From Bacteroidota bacterium (lineage in GTDB: Bacteria > Bacteroidota > Bacteroidia > AKYH767-A > OLB10): DNA of 59,350 nt. Below the pieces are notes generated by a model. That model was not told the DNA's origin and ran no database searches. It saw only the letters and a program-made list of their open reading frames with translations. Below are positions 1 through 8,207 of this stretch, in pieces; the stretch's first letter is position 1, and the number at the start of each line of letters is the position of its first letter. Where the stretch lies: the NCBI GenBank assembly GCA_024638565.1, contig JAHEKC010000007.1, positions 1 through 59,350 on the forward strand. Direction: 5' to 3'. Made by a program: the position numbers and the translations under genes.

Positions 1-174
1 GAACACGAACATGCTGTAGTAATAACTCCTTGCGGTATCCCACTCGAGTGCATTGAGAACAAAAACGCCGGCCATTGCGAAAACCACGAGCCCGAAAATG
101 TTTTTCCGGATCCGGAATATTTCCGTCAGCAAAGCAAGGACGCCTATTCCCGTTATGCACACCAGCGTAATCAT
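1..174 (-). CDS. nuoN: NADH-quinone oxidoreductase subunit N, N-terminal fragment
   Basis: Only the first 58 codons are in the window; the gene runs off the left edge. The ATG at 174 overlaps the TGA stop of nuoM (ATGA), the usual coupling of nuoM and nuoN. The visible peptide starts MITLVCITGIGVLALLTEIF and is two hydrophobic helices separated by a short basic stretch (RIRKN), as at the start of the proton-pumping antiporter-like subunit N. The call rests on hydrophobicity plus position as the last gene of the nuo locus; the diagnostic transmembrane Lys and Glu residues lie outside the window. Confidence 0.85.
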   Translation of the reverse strand, partial: MITLVCITGIGVLALLTEIFRIRKNIFGLVVFAMAGVFVLNALEWDTARSYYYSMFVF

Positions 175-1625
175 CCCTTTGACAGCATTAAAAGGTTAGA
201 GATTGCCGGCTCGGTGACAGAAGTTATGCATGAAGGCCAGATACCTGTAATCAGCACGAGCGCCGCCACGATAACCAGCAGGGCTTTTTCGTTAAGATGC
301 AGCGGGGTGAAGTCATTATTGGCCTCCCGGTCTTCACCCAGCATGATTGCCTTGTACGCGCGAAGCATGTATACGGCACCCAGGATAACGGTAGTTCCTG
401 CAAACAGCGCGGTCCAAGGGCCGTATTGGAATATGCCGTTCAGCAGCAGGAACTCTCCCACAAACCCGTTGGTCAGTGGCAGCGCGATACTTCCCAGCAA
501 AACGATCATGAAACAAACGGAAAAGATCTTTTCACGATGCGCCAGCCCGCCAAGCTTTGCCATCTCACGCGTGCGCATCCGATGCATAAGCATATCGGCA
601 ATGAAGAACAACCCGATGGCATTAATTCCATGCGCCACCATCTGTACCACCCCTCCCTGCAGCCCTTCTGGCGTTCGGGTAAGGATGCCCGCGCTGATAA
701 GTCCTACATGTGCGATGGAGCTGTAGGCAATCAGGCGCTTGAAATCTGCCTGCATCAGTGCGATACAGCTTGCGTAAACGATACCTGCCACAGCACCCAT
801 CATGGCCAGGTGCCCCCATTCATCGAGTGCTGCCGGAACAACAGGGATAAGCCAGCGGATCAGCCCGTAAATACCCATCTTGAGCATGATGCCGCTCAGC
901 AGCATCGTTCCTGGCGTGGGGGCGTCCGTATAGGTGTCAGGCTGCCAGGTGTGCAGCGGAAACAACGGTATCTTAACGGCAAAACCCGCCAGGAGCATCC
1001 AGAATACGAGGGCCTGACGCCCGGGTTCGAGTTCCAGCGCATAAAATGCATCCAGGTCGAAGGTATGCGGTGCGGGTGTTTGCAGGTACAGGAAAATCAA
1101 TGCAAAAAGCATGCACAGGCTTCCTGTCAGCGTATAAATGAAAAACTTCAGGGTAATCCGCGGACTGTCCTCGCCACCCCAAACCAGACAAATAAACCAA
1201 ATGGGAATCAGGGCCAGTTCCCAGAAGATGTAAAACAGGAATCCGTCCTGTGCGGTAAACACGCCGTTCAGTGCGAACTGCATGAACAGGATCAGGCTGT
1301 AAAATGCTTTCGGCCTGGTAATGTCCCTGTTAAAAGATGAAAGGATAATCAGCGGCACCAGCAAGTTGGTCAGCTGTACCAGTATAAAGCTGATCCCGTC
1401 CATTCCCACTTTGAAATGGACCCCAAGCGATGAAATCCACGGGACGTCCACCAGGAATTGTACGGCGCCGTTCTGCCGGATTTCGAAAAACATATGCGCG
1501 GAAAAAAGGAAGGAAACCGCCGATAAAACCATGGCAGTGAACCTGACACGTGCATTTGATGAAACCAGGCACGCTGCCGACGCAAGCAACTGGAATCCGA
1601 GCAGGTATATAAGATCAAGCGACAT
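171..1625 (-). CDS. nuoM: NADH-quinone oxidoreductase subunit M
   Basis: Antiporter-like membrane subunit of complex I, one of three proton-pumping modules in the inner membrane. The 484-residue length is normal for NuoM, with about 14 hydrophobic segments. The conserved FYIFWELALIPIWF segment carries the transmembrane Glu needed for proton transfer. It is followed by the family block PLFPLHTWQPDTYTDAPTPG and the loop QADFKRLIAYSSIAHVG with its buried Lys. The ATG at 1625 lies 13 bases after the nuoL stop, and the stop overlaps the nuoN start. Co-transcribed with nuoH to nuoN. Confidence 0.97.
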   Translation of the reverse strand: MSLDLIYLLGFQLLASAACLVSSNARVRFTAMVLSAVSFLFSAHMFFEIRQNGAVQFLVDVPWISSLGVHFKVGMDGISFILVQLTNLLVPLIILSSFNRDITRPKAFYSLILFMQFALNGVFTAQDGFLFYIFWELALIPIWFICLVWGGEDSPRITLKFFIYTLTGSLCMLFALIFLYLQTPAPHTFDLDAFYALELEPGRQALVFWMLLAGFAVKIPLFPLHTWQPDTYTDAPTPGTMLLSGIMLKMGIYGLIRWLIPVVPAALDEWGHLAMMGAVAGIVYASCIALMQADFKRLIAYSSIAHVGLISAGILTRTPEGLQGGVVQMVAHGINAIGLFFIADMLMHRMRTREMAKLGGLAHREKIFSVCFMIVLLGSIALPLTNGFVGEFLLLNGIFQYGPWTALFAGTTVILGAVYMLRAYKAIMLGEDREANNDFTPLHLNEKALLVIVAALVLITGIWPSCITSVTEPAISNLLMLSKG

Positions 1626-1638
1626 CCTGTTCCTGAGT

Positions 1639-3507
1639 TTACAGCAGCATTGAAACTATTAGCAGAAAGACCACGCCCGCGGCTGTGCCCAGCACATAAA
1701 CGCCAATGTTGCCCTGCTGGATCAACCGTAACCTGCCGCTGGCGGATCGAATGATCCGGGGTATGGCATTGACCACCGCATCCAGGATATAACGGTCAAA
1801 TACTGCAAACAGCGCTGACAATCCCCTGAGCGGAGCGGTGATCATCGAATGATACAGCTCGTCAATAAAATATTTGCGTGATAATATGCGTCCAAGTCCG
1901 CGTTCCTCACCAGGCTCAAGCGGAATCCGGCTGCGGGTGACATACATGTACCGGGTTATGAAGATAACAGCAACCAGCACGATGACAGATATGCCGGCCA
2001 GCGCATATTCGAATGAATGGCTCACCACATGTGCGGCAGGCATGGCGATCACCGGCTCGAGAAAGCTTTTCAGGCCATGAGGCAGGTGCAGGTACGAGGG
2101 AGCGCCTATAAAACCACCGACAGCTGCAAGCAGCGCAAGCACCACCAGAGGCAGGGTCATGACGGAAGGAGATTCATGCGCATGCTTGTCCCCGCGGTAC
2201 GCGCCGTGAAAGGTGAGCCAATACAGCCTGAACATATACACGGCCGTCAGCACCGAGGCAAAAGCAAGCGCAACAAATACCATGGCAGCATGCGACCAGC
2301 CCATGGCCAGGATCTCGTCCTTGGAAAAGAATCCGGCCAACGGTGGGATTCCGCTGATGGACAACGTGCCAACCAGGAAGGTCGCATGGGTACGTGGCAT
2401 GTGCCTGCGCAACCCGCCCATCTGCCGGATATCCTGTTCCCCGTCCAGCCCGTGTATGACACTTCCGGCCCCCAGGAAAAGCAATGCCTTGAAGAAAGCA
2501 TGTGTGACCAGGTGAAAGACCGCAGCTGTATATGCGCCCATCCCCGCGGCAACGAACATGAAGCCAAGCTGTGAAATGGTGGAATACGCCAGGACCTTCT
2601 TGATGTCATTCTGCCGCAGCGCGATGGTTGCAGCCAGAAGTGCCGTGGCGAGCCCAATGGCCAGGACGGCAGTGGCAGCGGGTTCCGCAAGGGTGTAAAT
2701 GACATTTGACCGGACAATCATGTATACGCCTGCCGTCACCATCGTCGCCGCGTGAATGAGTGCGGACACAGGTGTGGGTCCGGCCATGGCATCCGGCAGC
2801 CAGGTGTGCAGCGGGATCTGTGCACTTTTTCCAATCGCACCCACGAACAGCAAAAGGGCAATCCCGACCAGGGCAGGGTCGCCGGCGGGCATAAGCCTGG
2901 CAGACTCAAATACCGTCTGATAATCGAGCGATCCGAACTGTCGGTAGATAAGAAACATACCAAGCAGGAAACCGAGGTCCCCTATCCTGTTCATGACAAA
3001 TGCCTTCCTGGCCGCTTCGTTGAATTCATGGTTCCTGAACCAGAAACCGATCAGCAGGAACGAGCACAGCCCTACCCCCTCCCAGCCGGCGAACATGACC
3101 ACGAAATTATCACCCATGACCAGCAACAGCATGAAGAACACGAACAGGTTCATATATGCCATGAACCTGGGATAGGCTTCATCGGCCTTCATGTAACCGA
3201 TCGAATACACATGAATGAGGAACCCGACGCCGGTGACCACGAGCAGCATGACGGATGAAAGAGGGTCCAGCAGGAAAGACAGGTCGATATGTAGTGATCC
3301 TGCATGAATCCAGCTGAACGCGTGTACAGTCACAGATTCCTGTCCTGCTGATAGCTCCAGGAAAAGTTTTACGGACAACGCGAAGGAAACCAAGAGGCTG
3401 CCGCATGACACCCAGCTGACCACACGACCCGGCATCCGGGGTCCTATGGTGCCGTTCAGGGCAAAACCCAGCAGCGGCAGCAATGGTATAAGCAGGTAAG
3501 GATTCAT
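1639..3507 (-). CDS. nuoL: NADH-quinone oxidoreductase subunit L
   Basis: Largest antiporter-like subunit of complex I, 622 residues, at the distal end of the membrane arm with the long lateral helix. Family blocks are clear: MFAGWEGVGLCSFLLIGFW (with the membrane Glu), QIPLHTWLPDAMAGPTPVSA and IALRQNDIKKVLAYSTISQL with its Lys. The C-terminal ~130 residues hold the lateral-helix region and end in a hydrophobic anchor. The start MNPYLLIPLLPLLGFALNG is the usual NuoL N-terminus. It lies 39 bases downstream of nuoK. No frame damage is seen. Confidence 0.97.
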   Translation of the reverse strand: MNPYLLIPLLPLLGFALNGTIGPRMPGRVVSWVSCGSLLVSFALSVKLFLELSAGQESVTVHAFSWIHAGSLHIDLSFLLDPLSSVMLLVVTGVGFLIHVYSIGYMKADEAYPRFMAYMNLFVFFMLLLVMGDNFVVMFAGWEGVGLCSFLLIGFWFRNHEFNEAARKAFVMNRIGDLGFLLGMFLIYRQFGSLDYQTVFESARLMPAGDPALVGIALLLFVGAIGKSAQIPLHTWLPDAMAGPTPVSALIHAATMVTAGVYMIVRSNVIYTLAEPAATAVLAIGLATALLAATIALRQNDIKKVLAYSTISQLGFMFVAAGMGAYTAAVFHLVTHAFFKALLFLGAGSVIHGLDGEQDIRQMGGLRRHMPRTHATFLVGTLSISGIPPLAGFFSKDEILAMGWSHAAMVFVALAFASVLTAVYMFRLYWLTFHGAYRGDKHAHESPSVMTLPLVVLALLAAVGGFIGAPSYLHLPHGLKSFLEPVIAMPAAHVVSHSFEYALAGISVIVLVAVIFITRYMYVTRSRIPLEPGEERGLGRILSRKYFIDELYHSMITAPLRGLSALFAVFDRYILDAVVNAIPRIIRSASGRLRLIQQGNIGVYVLGTAAGVVFLLIVSMLL

Positions 3508-3546
3508 TTTTCGTATCGGCTCACGGGAAGTCCGCGGACTGGCGCT

Positions 3547-3858
3547 TTACCACCTGATTCTGTTTAACCGGTTAATATCAACTGACCGGACGTTCCTGTA
3601 AATCATGACAAGGATGGCCAGCCCGACCGCCACTTCGGCAGCGGCCACCGCCATGATAAAGAATACGAATACCTGACCTCCCGCCTCATTATGCATGGCT
3701 GAAAAAGTTACCAGCAGCAGGTTTACGGCATTCAGCATCAATTCTATGCACATAAATACAATAATGGCATTGCGCCGGATCAATACCCCCAGCACCCCGA
3801 TCGTAAACAGGATCGTTGCGAGAATGATATAATGATTTACCAGCAGGCTTTGCATCAT
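3547..3858 (-). CDS. nuoK: NADH-quinone oxidoreductase subunit K
   Basis: Small three-helix membrane subunit of complex I, 103 residues (family about 100). The block [19 protein letters not shown] and the second helix [13 protein letters not shown] contain the two buried glutamates of the E-channel that links quinone reduction to proton pumping. The gene lies 4 bases after nuoJ, a tight operon junction. The start may be either of two adjacent Met codons (MMQSLL). Confidence 0.97.
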   Translation of the reverse strand: MMQSLLVNHYIILATILFTIGVLGVLIRRNAIIVFMCIELMLNAVNLLLVTFSAMHNEAGGQVFVFFIMAVAAAEVAVGLAILVMIYRNVRSVDINRLNRIRW

Positions 3859-3862
3859 CGTT

Positions 3863-4363
3863 TCAACTATGAGTTGCTTCCTTACGTCCCAGTTTCACGG
3901 CTCCGACCATGGCGGTCAGGAACAGCAGCGCCGACACCTCGAAAGGCATCATGTACTCGTTATAAAGTTTCAATCCCACATGCCTCACCAGTCCCACACC
4001 TGATGCACTGGTATCCAGGATGACGGGCTCCGCACTCTTCACCGCCGCCAGTAAAACCAGAAACAGCAGACCGGCGGTTGAAACCGCTGCTACCCTTGCG
4101 ATGACTGATTTCCTTGGTTCCGATTCCAGGTTCAGGTTCAGCAGCATGATAACGAACAGGAACAATACCATGATGGCCCCTGCATATACAATGATGTGCA
4201 CAGCGAACAGGAATTGGGCGTTCAGCATCAGGTAATGCCCGGCAATCGTAAAGAAACAGGCAATAAGGTAAAGTACCGAATGGACGGGCTTCCGTGCCAC
4301 TACGACCATGAGGGCGCAGAACACAGAAAGCATGGCCAGGATATAAAATATGGGCAGCGTCAT
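3863..4363 (-). CDS. nuoJ: NADH-quinone oxidoreductase subunit J
   Basis: Five-helix membrane subunit of complex I, 166 residues. The start [19 protein letters not shown] and the helix [20 protein letters not shown] match the third helix of NuoJ, which forms a pi-bulge during turnover. The last segment [20 protein letters not shown] is also typical. A non-coding gap of about 100 bases separates it from the upstream nuoI; I see no clear terminator or promoter there. Confidence 0.96.
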   Translation of the reverse strand: MTLPIFYILAMLSVFCALMVVVARKPVHSVLYLIACFFTIAGHYLMLNAQFLFAVHIIVYAGAIMVLFLFVIMLLNLNLESEPRKSVIARVAAVSTAGLLFLVLLAAVKSAEPVILDTSASGVGLVRHVGLKLYNEYMMPFEVSALLFLTAMVGAVKLGRKEATHS

Positions 4364-4466
4364 AAAAGCAAGTCAGCGGATTGCCCGCAAACCGGGCAAG
4401 GAAGCAGTTGTGTTCGTTTCAGGTTCGGTGTCAAGCCGCAATGGATGCGAAATTATAAATTCAACC

Positions 4467-5021
4467 CTAAGCTGGCGGGTCCTCTTTCCGGTGCGCCTGC
4501 CCCCGCTGGCTGATATCGATCCGCTTCCCGGGCTCCACTCCTTCCGTAAGCTTATCCTTGCCGAAAATAAAGTTCTCCCTGACCATATCCGAGGGGACAA
4601 TGCGGTCCGTGAGGAATATTGCCTCCTTGGGACAGGCTTCCTCGCACAGCCCACAGAATATGCACCGCAGCATATTGATCTCGTAAACCGATGCATACTT
4701 CTCCTCCCTGTATAGGTGCTCTTCCCCTTTTTTTCGTTCTTCGGCTGTCATGGTGATGGCTTCGGCAGGACATGCCACGGCACACAAACCGCAGGCCGTA
4801 CAGTTTTCCCTGCCCTGTTCATCCCGCTTCAGCACATGCCACCCGCGCCAAACCGCGGCAACAGGCCTTTTCTGTTCAGGGTACTTAATGGAAACCTTGC
4901 GCTTAAAAAAATGCCGTATAGTAATGGATAGTCCGTGCAGGATAGCTGGCAGGTACAGCCTTTCCACCCAGGTCATCTTCTTGTTGACCACCACTTGTCT
5001 CCTGTTCGTTAGCGCTTGCAT
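4467..5021 (-). CDS. nuoI: NADH-quinone oxidoreductase subunit I
   Basis: Peripheral iron-sulfur subunit of complex I carrying the two [4Fe-4S] clusters (N6a, N6b) that pass electrons towards NuoB. Two CxxCxxCxxxCP motifs are intact: CTACGLCAVACP and CIFCGLCEEACP. The 184-residue length fits the family. The N-terminal ~45 residues form the membrane-apposed segment ending in the block FKRKVSIKYPEQK. It lies 22 bases downstream of nuoH. Confidence 0.97.
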   Translation of the reverse strand: MQALTNRRQVVVNKKMTWVERLYLPAILHGLSITIRHFFKRKVSIKYPEQKRPVAAVWRGWHVLKRDEQGRENCTACGLCAVACPAEAITMTAEERKKGEEHLYREEKYASVYEINMLRCIFCGLCEEACPKEAIFLTDRIVPSDMVRENFIFGKDKLTEGVEPGKRIDISQRGQAHRKEDPPA

Positions 5022-5043
5022 GATTAATATTTTCTTGTCCCTG

Positions 5044-6078
5044 TCAGAATAAATCGTTGCGCCAAAGGATTACGATGCCCGTGACCAGGACATTGATAAT
5101 GGCTACAGGTATCAGGACCTTCCAGCCGAGGTTCATTAGCTGGTCATACCTGAACCGCGGTATGGTCCACCTGACCCACATGAACAGAAATATGAAAAAC
5201 GATGTTTTGGCGAAGAAGATCAGCACGCCGAGGATCGTTTGCACATTATGCGAGAGGCCCAGGCTGTCAATAAACGGAAAATTATACCCGCCAAAATACA
5301 GGGCGGCAATGATGGCAGAGGAAATAAACATGGCGATATACTCGGCAAACAGATAAAAGCCGAGCTTCATCGATGAATATTCGGTATGGTATCCACCCAC
5401 GAGTTCGGTTTCGCATTCCGCCAAATCGAAAGGCGTGCGATTGCACTCGGCAAAGGCGCATATGATAAACAGCAGGCATCCGAGCGGCTGGTAAAAGGCA
5501 TTCCACTGAAGGCCCGCCTGTTGTTCCACGATTTCCCTGACGCTAAGTGTGCCGGCCGCCATCACCAGGGCAATGATCGACAGGCCCATGGCCAGCTCGT
5601 AGCTGACCATCTGTGCCGAGGCACGCAGCGAACCCAGGAGAGAATACTTGTTGTTGGAAGCCCAGCCGCCTATCATTATTCCGTAAACGCCAATGGATAC
5701 GACTCCGAAAACATACAGCAAACCCACGTTCACATCAGTGATCAGCAGTTCGTATTCCCGTCCGTTGATGACAAGGCTTTCTCCCCAGGGAATCACCACC
5801 CCGGTCATGCAGGCAGTAAGCATCATGATGCAGGGCCCGAGAATGAACAGCGCCTTGTCTGATTTGGCAGGGATGATCTCTTCTTTCATGAACATCTTCA
5901 CCCCGTCAGCCAGCGGTTGAAGGATCCCGAAAGGGCCGGCCCGGTTGGGGCCGATGCGGTCCTGGAGAAAAGCCGCCACCTTCCGTTCAGCATAGGTGGA
6001 ATACATCGCCACCAGAAGCGATATCCCGAATATCGCCACCACGAAAACCATTTTGAATATCAGCTCACCCGAATCCAT
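5044..6078 (-). CDS. nuoH: NADH-quinone oxidoreductase subunit H
   Basis: Membrane subunit of complex I at the quinone-binding site, 344 residues and about eight hydrophobic helices. The block YAERKVAAFLQDRIGPNRAG is the hallmark NuoH loop, and CAFAECNRTPFDLAECETEL is the acidic quinone-site loop. I start at the ATG at 6078 (MDSGELIFKM); a longer reading begins with TTG at 6117 and adds 13 residues that do not look like the family. It heads the second half of the nuo locus, is divergent from the secreted-protein gene at 6183, and has its own -7 box 25 bases upstream. Confidence 0.96.
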   Translation of the reverse strand: MDSGELIFKMVFVVAIFGISLLVAMYSTYAERKVAAFLQDRIGPNRAGPFGILQPLADGVKMFMKEEIIPAKSDKALFILGPCIMMLTACMTGVVIPWGESLVINGREYELLITDVNVGLLYVFGVVSIGVYGIMIGGWASNNKYSLLGSLRASAQMVSYELAMGLSIIALVMAAGTLSVREIVEQQAGLQWNAFYQPLGCLLFIICAFAECNRTPFDLAECETELVGGYHTEYSSMKLGFYLFAEYIAMFISSAIIAALYFGGYNFPFIDSLGLSHNVQTILGVLIFFAKTSFFIFLFMWVRWTIPRFRYDQLMNLGWKVLIPVAIINVLVTGIVILWRNDLF

Positions 6079-6103
6079 GAAAATGCCCCACGGCAGGGCG
6101 TCG

Positions 6104-6111
6104 CAAAGGTA
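6104..6111 (-). promoter_or_regulatory. Putative -7 box for nuoH-N
   Basis: On the minus strand these bases read TACCTTTG, a full match to the Bacteroidota -7 consensus TAnnTTTG. Transcription would begin near 6097, leaving a leader of about 19 bases before the nuoH ATG. No good -33 TTTG is visible at the usual 19-21 base spacing. The box makes sense because an opposite-strand gene separates nuoH from nuoG. Confidence 0.5.
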
Positions 6112-6149
6112 ATGCAAATCGAATGTTCAGGCTCATTTGTTACATTTAT

Positions 6150-6157
6150 TATTTTTG
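6150..6157 (+). promoter_or_regulatory. Putative -7 box for the secreted-protein gene
   Basis: TATTTTTG is a full match to TAnnTTTG, 25 bases before the ATG at 6183. The -33 element is weak. It lies back to back with the nuoH -7 box in a 104-base divergent region. Confidence 0.45.
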
Positions 6158-6182
6158 CAAAAAACCTGCCAACCAAAGATTT

Positions 6183-7040
6183 ATGAAAAAAGCACTCCTT
6201 GCCTGCCTCGCCTGTGCCACCATGCCGGCGACATCCGTATTCGCACAAAATCCGGTGCCTAATTCCAGCTTCGAAAATTGGACGAGTGGCGAGCCGGACG
6301 ACTGGTTTACCTCCAACGTCCCGGGATTCGCCACCAATGTCATCCAAACCACGCCTGCATACAGCGGAAACCTCGCTGCAAGGGGTGATGTTATCAATTC
6401 ACCGGCTGGCGCATACCCCCCCAGCCTGTTTTCAACGGATATCAATGGAAATGGCTTCCCGGTTTCCCAGTCATACGGTGCCGTTGAATTCTATTATAAA
6501 TTTACCAAAGCGGCCACCGCGAGTTTCCTTATGGTTTCCTCGTTAATAGACGCGAATTTGCAGGGTGTAGCCGCCTCCCTTTTCTCCACCACCACGGCAA
6601 CCAGTTCATTCACACTGGCAACAGCTCCATTCCTTTATGTAGGCGCCAACCCTGATCAGTGTGTGATCCAGTTCACGATAATTGACTCCCTATCCGGGGG
6701 GCCGGTTGCGGGCAATTCATTCGTGGTGGACGAGGTCTCCCTAACCGGTACCGTTAGCATCTCCGAACAACGGGGGCCGGTATTCATGATCGAAAAGATC
6801 ACACCCAACCCTGCCTCGGGACAGGCCACCGTTTATTACGGCACCACCCTGCAGGGAAATGTGGAGTTCCAGGTCATGGATTTGCATGGAAGGATCATCC
6901 AACGGTTCGGGGTCCCGGCCGAAATCCCCGGAAGGCATAAATTGGATGTTGATGTAACGGGCCTTGCCCCGGGTGTATACCTGGTTCGCATGCAGTCAGC
7001 CGAGGGAAGCGCCGTGCTGCGGATGGGTGTGACGAGGTAA
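6183..7040 (+). CDS. T9SS-sorted secreted protein of unknown function inside the nuo locus
   Basis: 285 residues. The start MKKALLACLACATMPATSVFAQ is a signal peptide with probable cleavage before NPVPNSSFENW. Residues ~20-190 resemble the carbohydrate-binding-like beta domains of secreted Bacteroidota proteins (NSSFENWTSGEPDDW at the start, VVDEVSLTG at the end); I do not recognise a catalytic domain. Residues ~205-285 are a type A T9SS sorting domain: ITPNPASGQATVYYG, then VMDLHGRI, then LAPGVYLVRM. It should be exported to the periplasm, moved through the T9SS and anchored at or released from the cell surface. It lies on the opposite strand between nuoG and nuoH and faces nuoG tail to tail. 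No link to complex I is suggested by its sequence. Confidence 0.85.
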   Translation: MKKALLACLACATMPATSVFAQNPVPNSSFENWTSGEPDDWFTSNVPGFATNVIQTTPAYSGNLAARGDVINSPAGAYPPSLFSTDINGNGFPVSQSYGAVEFYYKFTKAATASFLMVSSLIDANLQGVAASLFSTTTATSSFTLATAPFLYVGANPDQCVIQFTIIDSLSGGPVAGNSFVVDEVSLTGTVSISEQRGPVFMIEKITPNPASGQATVYYGTTLQGNVEFQVMDLHGRIIQRFGVPAEIPGRHKLDVDVTGLAPGVYLVRMQSAEGSAVLRMGVTR

Positions 7041-7194
7041 CAGGTAAGGGGTTTGGTCAAAGCAGGAAGGATAGGGAAACTTTGGCTGCTGCCCAGCAAC
7101 TCGTGGATGAGCCGTTAGCCAATCACGAATCACCGGTCCTTCCGGCCGGCATGGCTCTTGCAAAGCGGCCACGCAAAGGCGATGCATACGGGGG

Positions 7195-8193
7195 TCACTC
7201 ATTATGCGCCTTCTCCGACAATTTCTTTTGTCTCGAAATGTCAATCTTGAGCTGTTTCAGCGTCTCGTAGTGGTTCTGTGAGATCACGGAATGGCGGTCG
7301 ATGTGTCTTGGACCCTCGATGGTCCAGTCGGCCTCGTTCTTCTTGTCGAACCTGCATGTATTGCAGATCCAGCCCGTCCGGCCCTCTGCATCCTTCTCCA
7401 GTTCACCGTAGGCATCCTTCCGCCCGGTAACGCGCAGGACTTCATCTCCGCTGAGCCAAAGGGCGACACGGCCGCAGCACGTTTCGCAGGTACGATGCGC
7501 ATTCACGGGTTTTGTGAACCACACCCGCGACTTGAAACGGAAGGTCCTGTCGGTTAGTGCTCCAACCGGACAAACGTCTATCATGTTCCCGCTCATCTCG
7601 TTATCGACGGCATTTTCGATGTAGGTGGAAATCTCTGCCACGTCGCCCCGGTTGATCACCCCGTGCACACGGCCGGGGCAGAGCTGGTCGGCCACCTTTA
7701 CACAGCGGTAGCAAAGAATACACCGCGTCATGTGAAGTTTGATCTTGTCTCCAATGTCGATTTTTTCAAATTCACGCCGCTTGAATTCATAACGGGACTT
7801 GGACAAGCCATGTTCGTAACTCAGGTCCTGTAAGTGGCATTCCCCGGCCTGGTCGCAAACGGGGCAATCCAGCGGATGATTGATCAACAGGAACTCCACC
7901 ACACCTGCCCTCGCTTCCAGCAGCTTCGGGGAAGTGGTGTTCTTCACTTCCATGCCGTCCATCACAACCTGCCTGCAGGAGGGCACCGGCTTCGGCATCG
8001 GACGCGGATCCTTTTCGGAACCCTTGCTGACTTCCACTATACAGGTTCTGCAGTATCCACCGCTCGTCTCCAGGCCGGAGTAATAACACATGGCCGGGGG
8101 TACCGCTTCACCACCGATCATCCTGGCAGCCTGGAGGATGGTGGTGCCTTCTTCCACTTCTAAAGTATGTCCGTCTATGGTGACTTTTGGCAT
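7195..8193 (-). CDS. nuoG: NADH-quinone oxidoreductase subunit G, short form
   Basis: Iron-sulfur subunit of the complex I peripheral arm, 332 residues against 600-900 in classical NuoG. An N-terminal [2Fe-2S] domain uses C36, C48, C51 and C73. Next come the His-Cys motif HPLDCPVCDQAGEC and a ferredoxin-like domain with RCILCYRC and DVCPVGAL. A remnant of the next domain holds RTCETCC and WICNTC, after which the protein ends in a charged tail. The large molybdopterin-oxidoreductase-like domain is missing. I believe short NuoG proteins occur in other Bacteroidota, so this need not be a local break. I start at the ATG at 8193 (MPKVTIDGH); a GTG at 8211 would overlap nuoF. Confidence 0.93.
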   Translation of the reverse strand: MPKVTIDGHTLEVEEGTTILQAARMIGGEAVPPAMCYYSGLETSGGYCRTCIVEVSKGSEKDPRPMPKPVPSCRQVVMDGMEVKNTTSPKLLEARAGVVEFLLINHPLDCPVCDQAGECHLQDLSYEHGLSKSRYEFKRREFEKIDIGDKIKLHMTRCILCYRCVKVADQLCPGRVHGVINRGDVAEISTYIENAVDNEMSGNMIDVCPVGALTDRTFRFKSRVWFTKPVNAHRTCETCCGRVALWLSGDEVLRVTGRKDAYGELEKDAEGRTGWICNTCRFDKKNEADWTIEGPRHIDRHSVISQNHYETLKQLKIDISRQKKLSEKAHNE

Positions 8194-8207
8194 TTCGTTG
8201 CTTTTTA

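Noticed and set aside
297-1340. Long plus-strand open frame of 347 codons opposite nuoM
   Set aside because: It is antisense to a clear nuoM, has no recognisable motifs, and reads as low-complexity His/Gln/Arg-rich sequence typical of a complementary-strand shadow.
7195-8193. nuoG as a pseudogene
   Set aside because: The frame is intact, all needed cluster ligands are present and the length is close to what I expect for the phylum.
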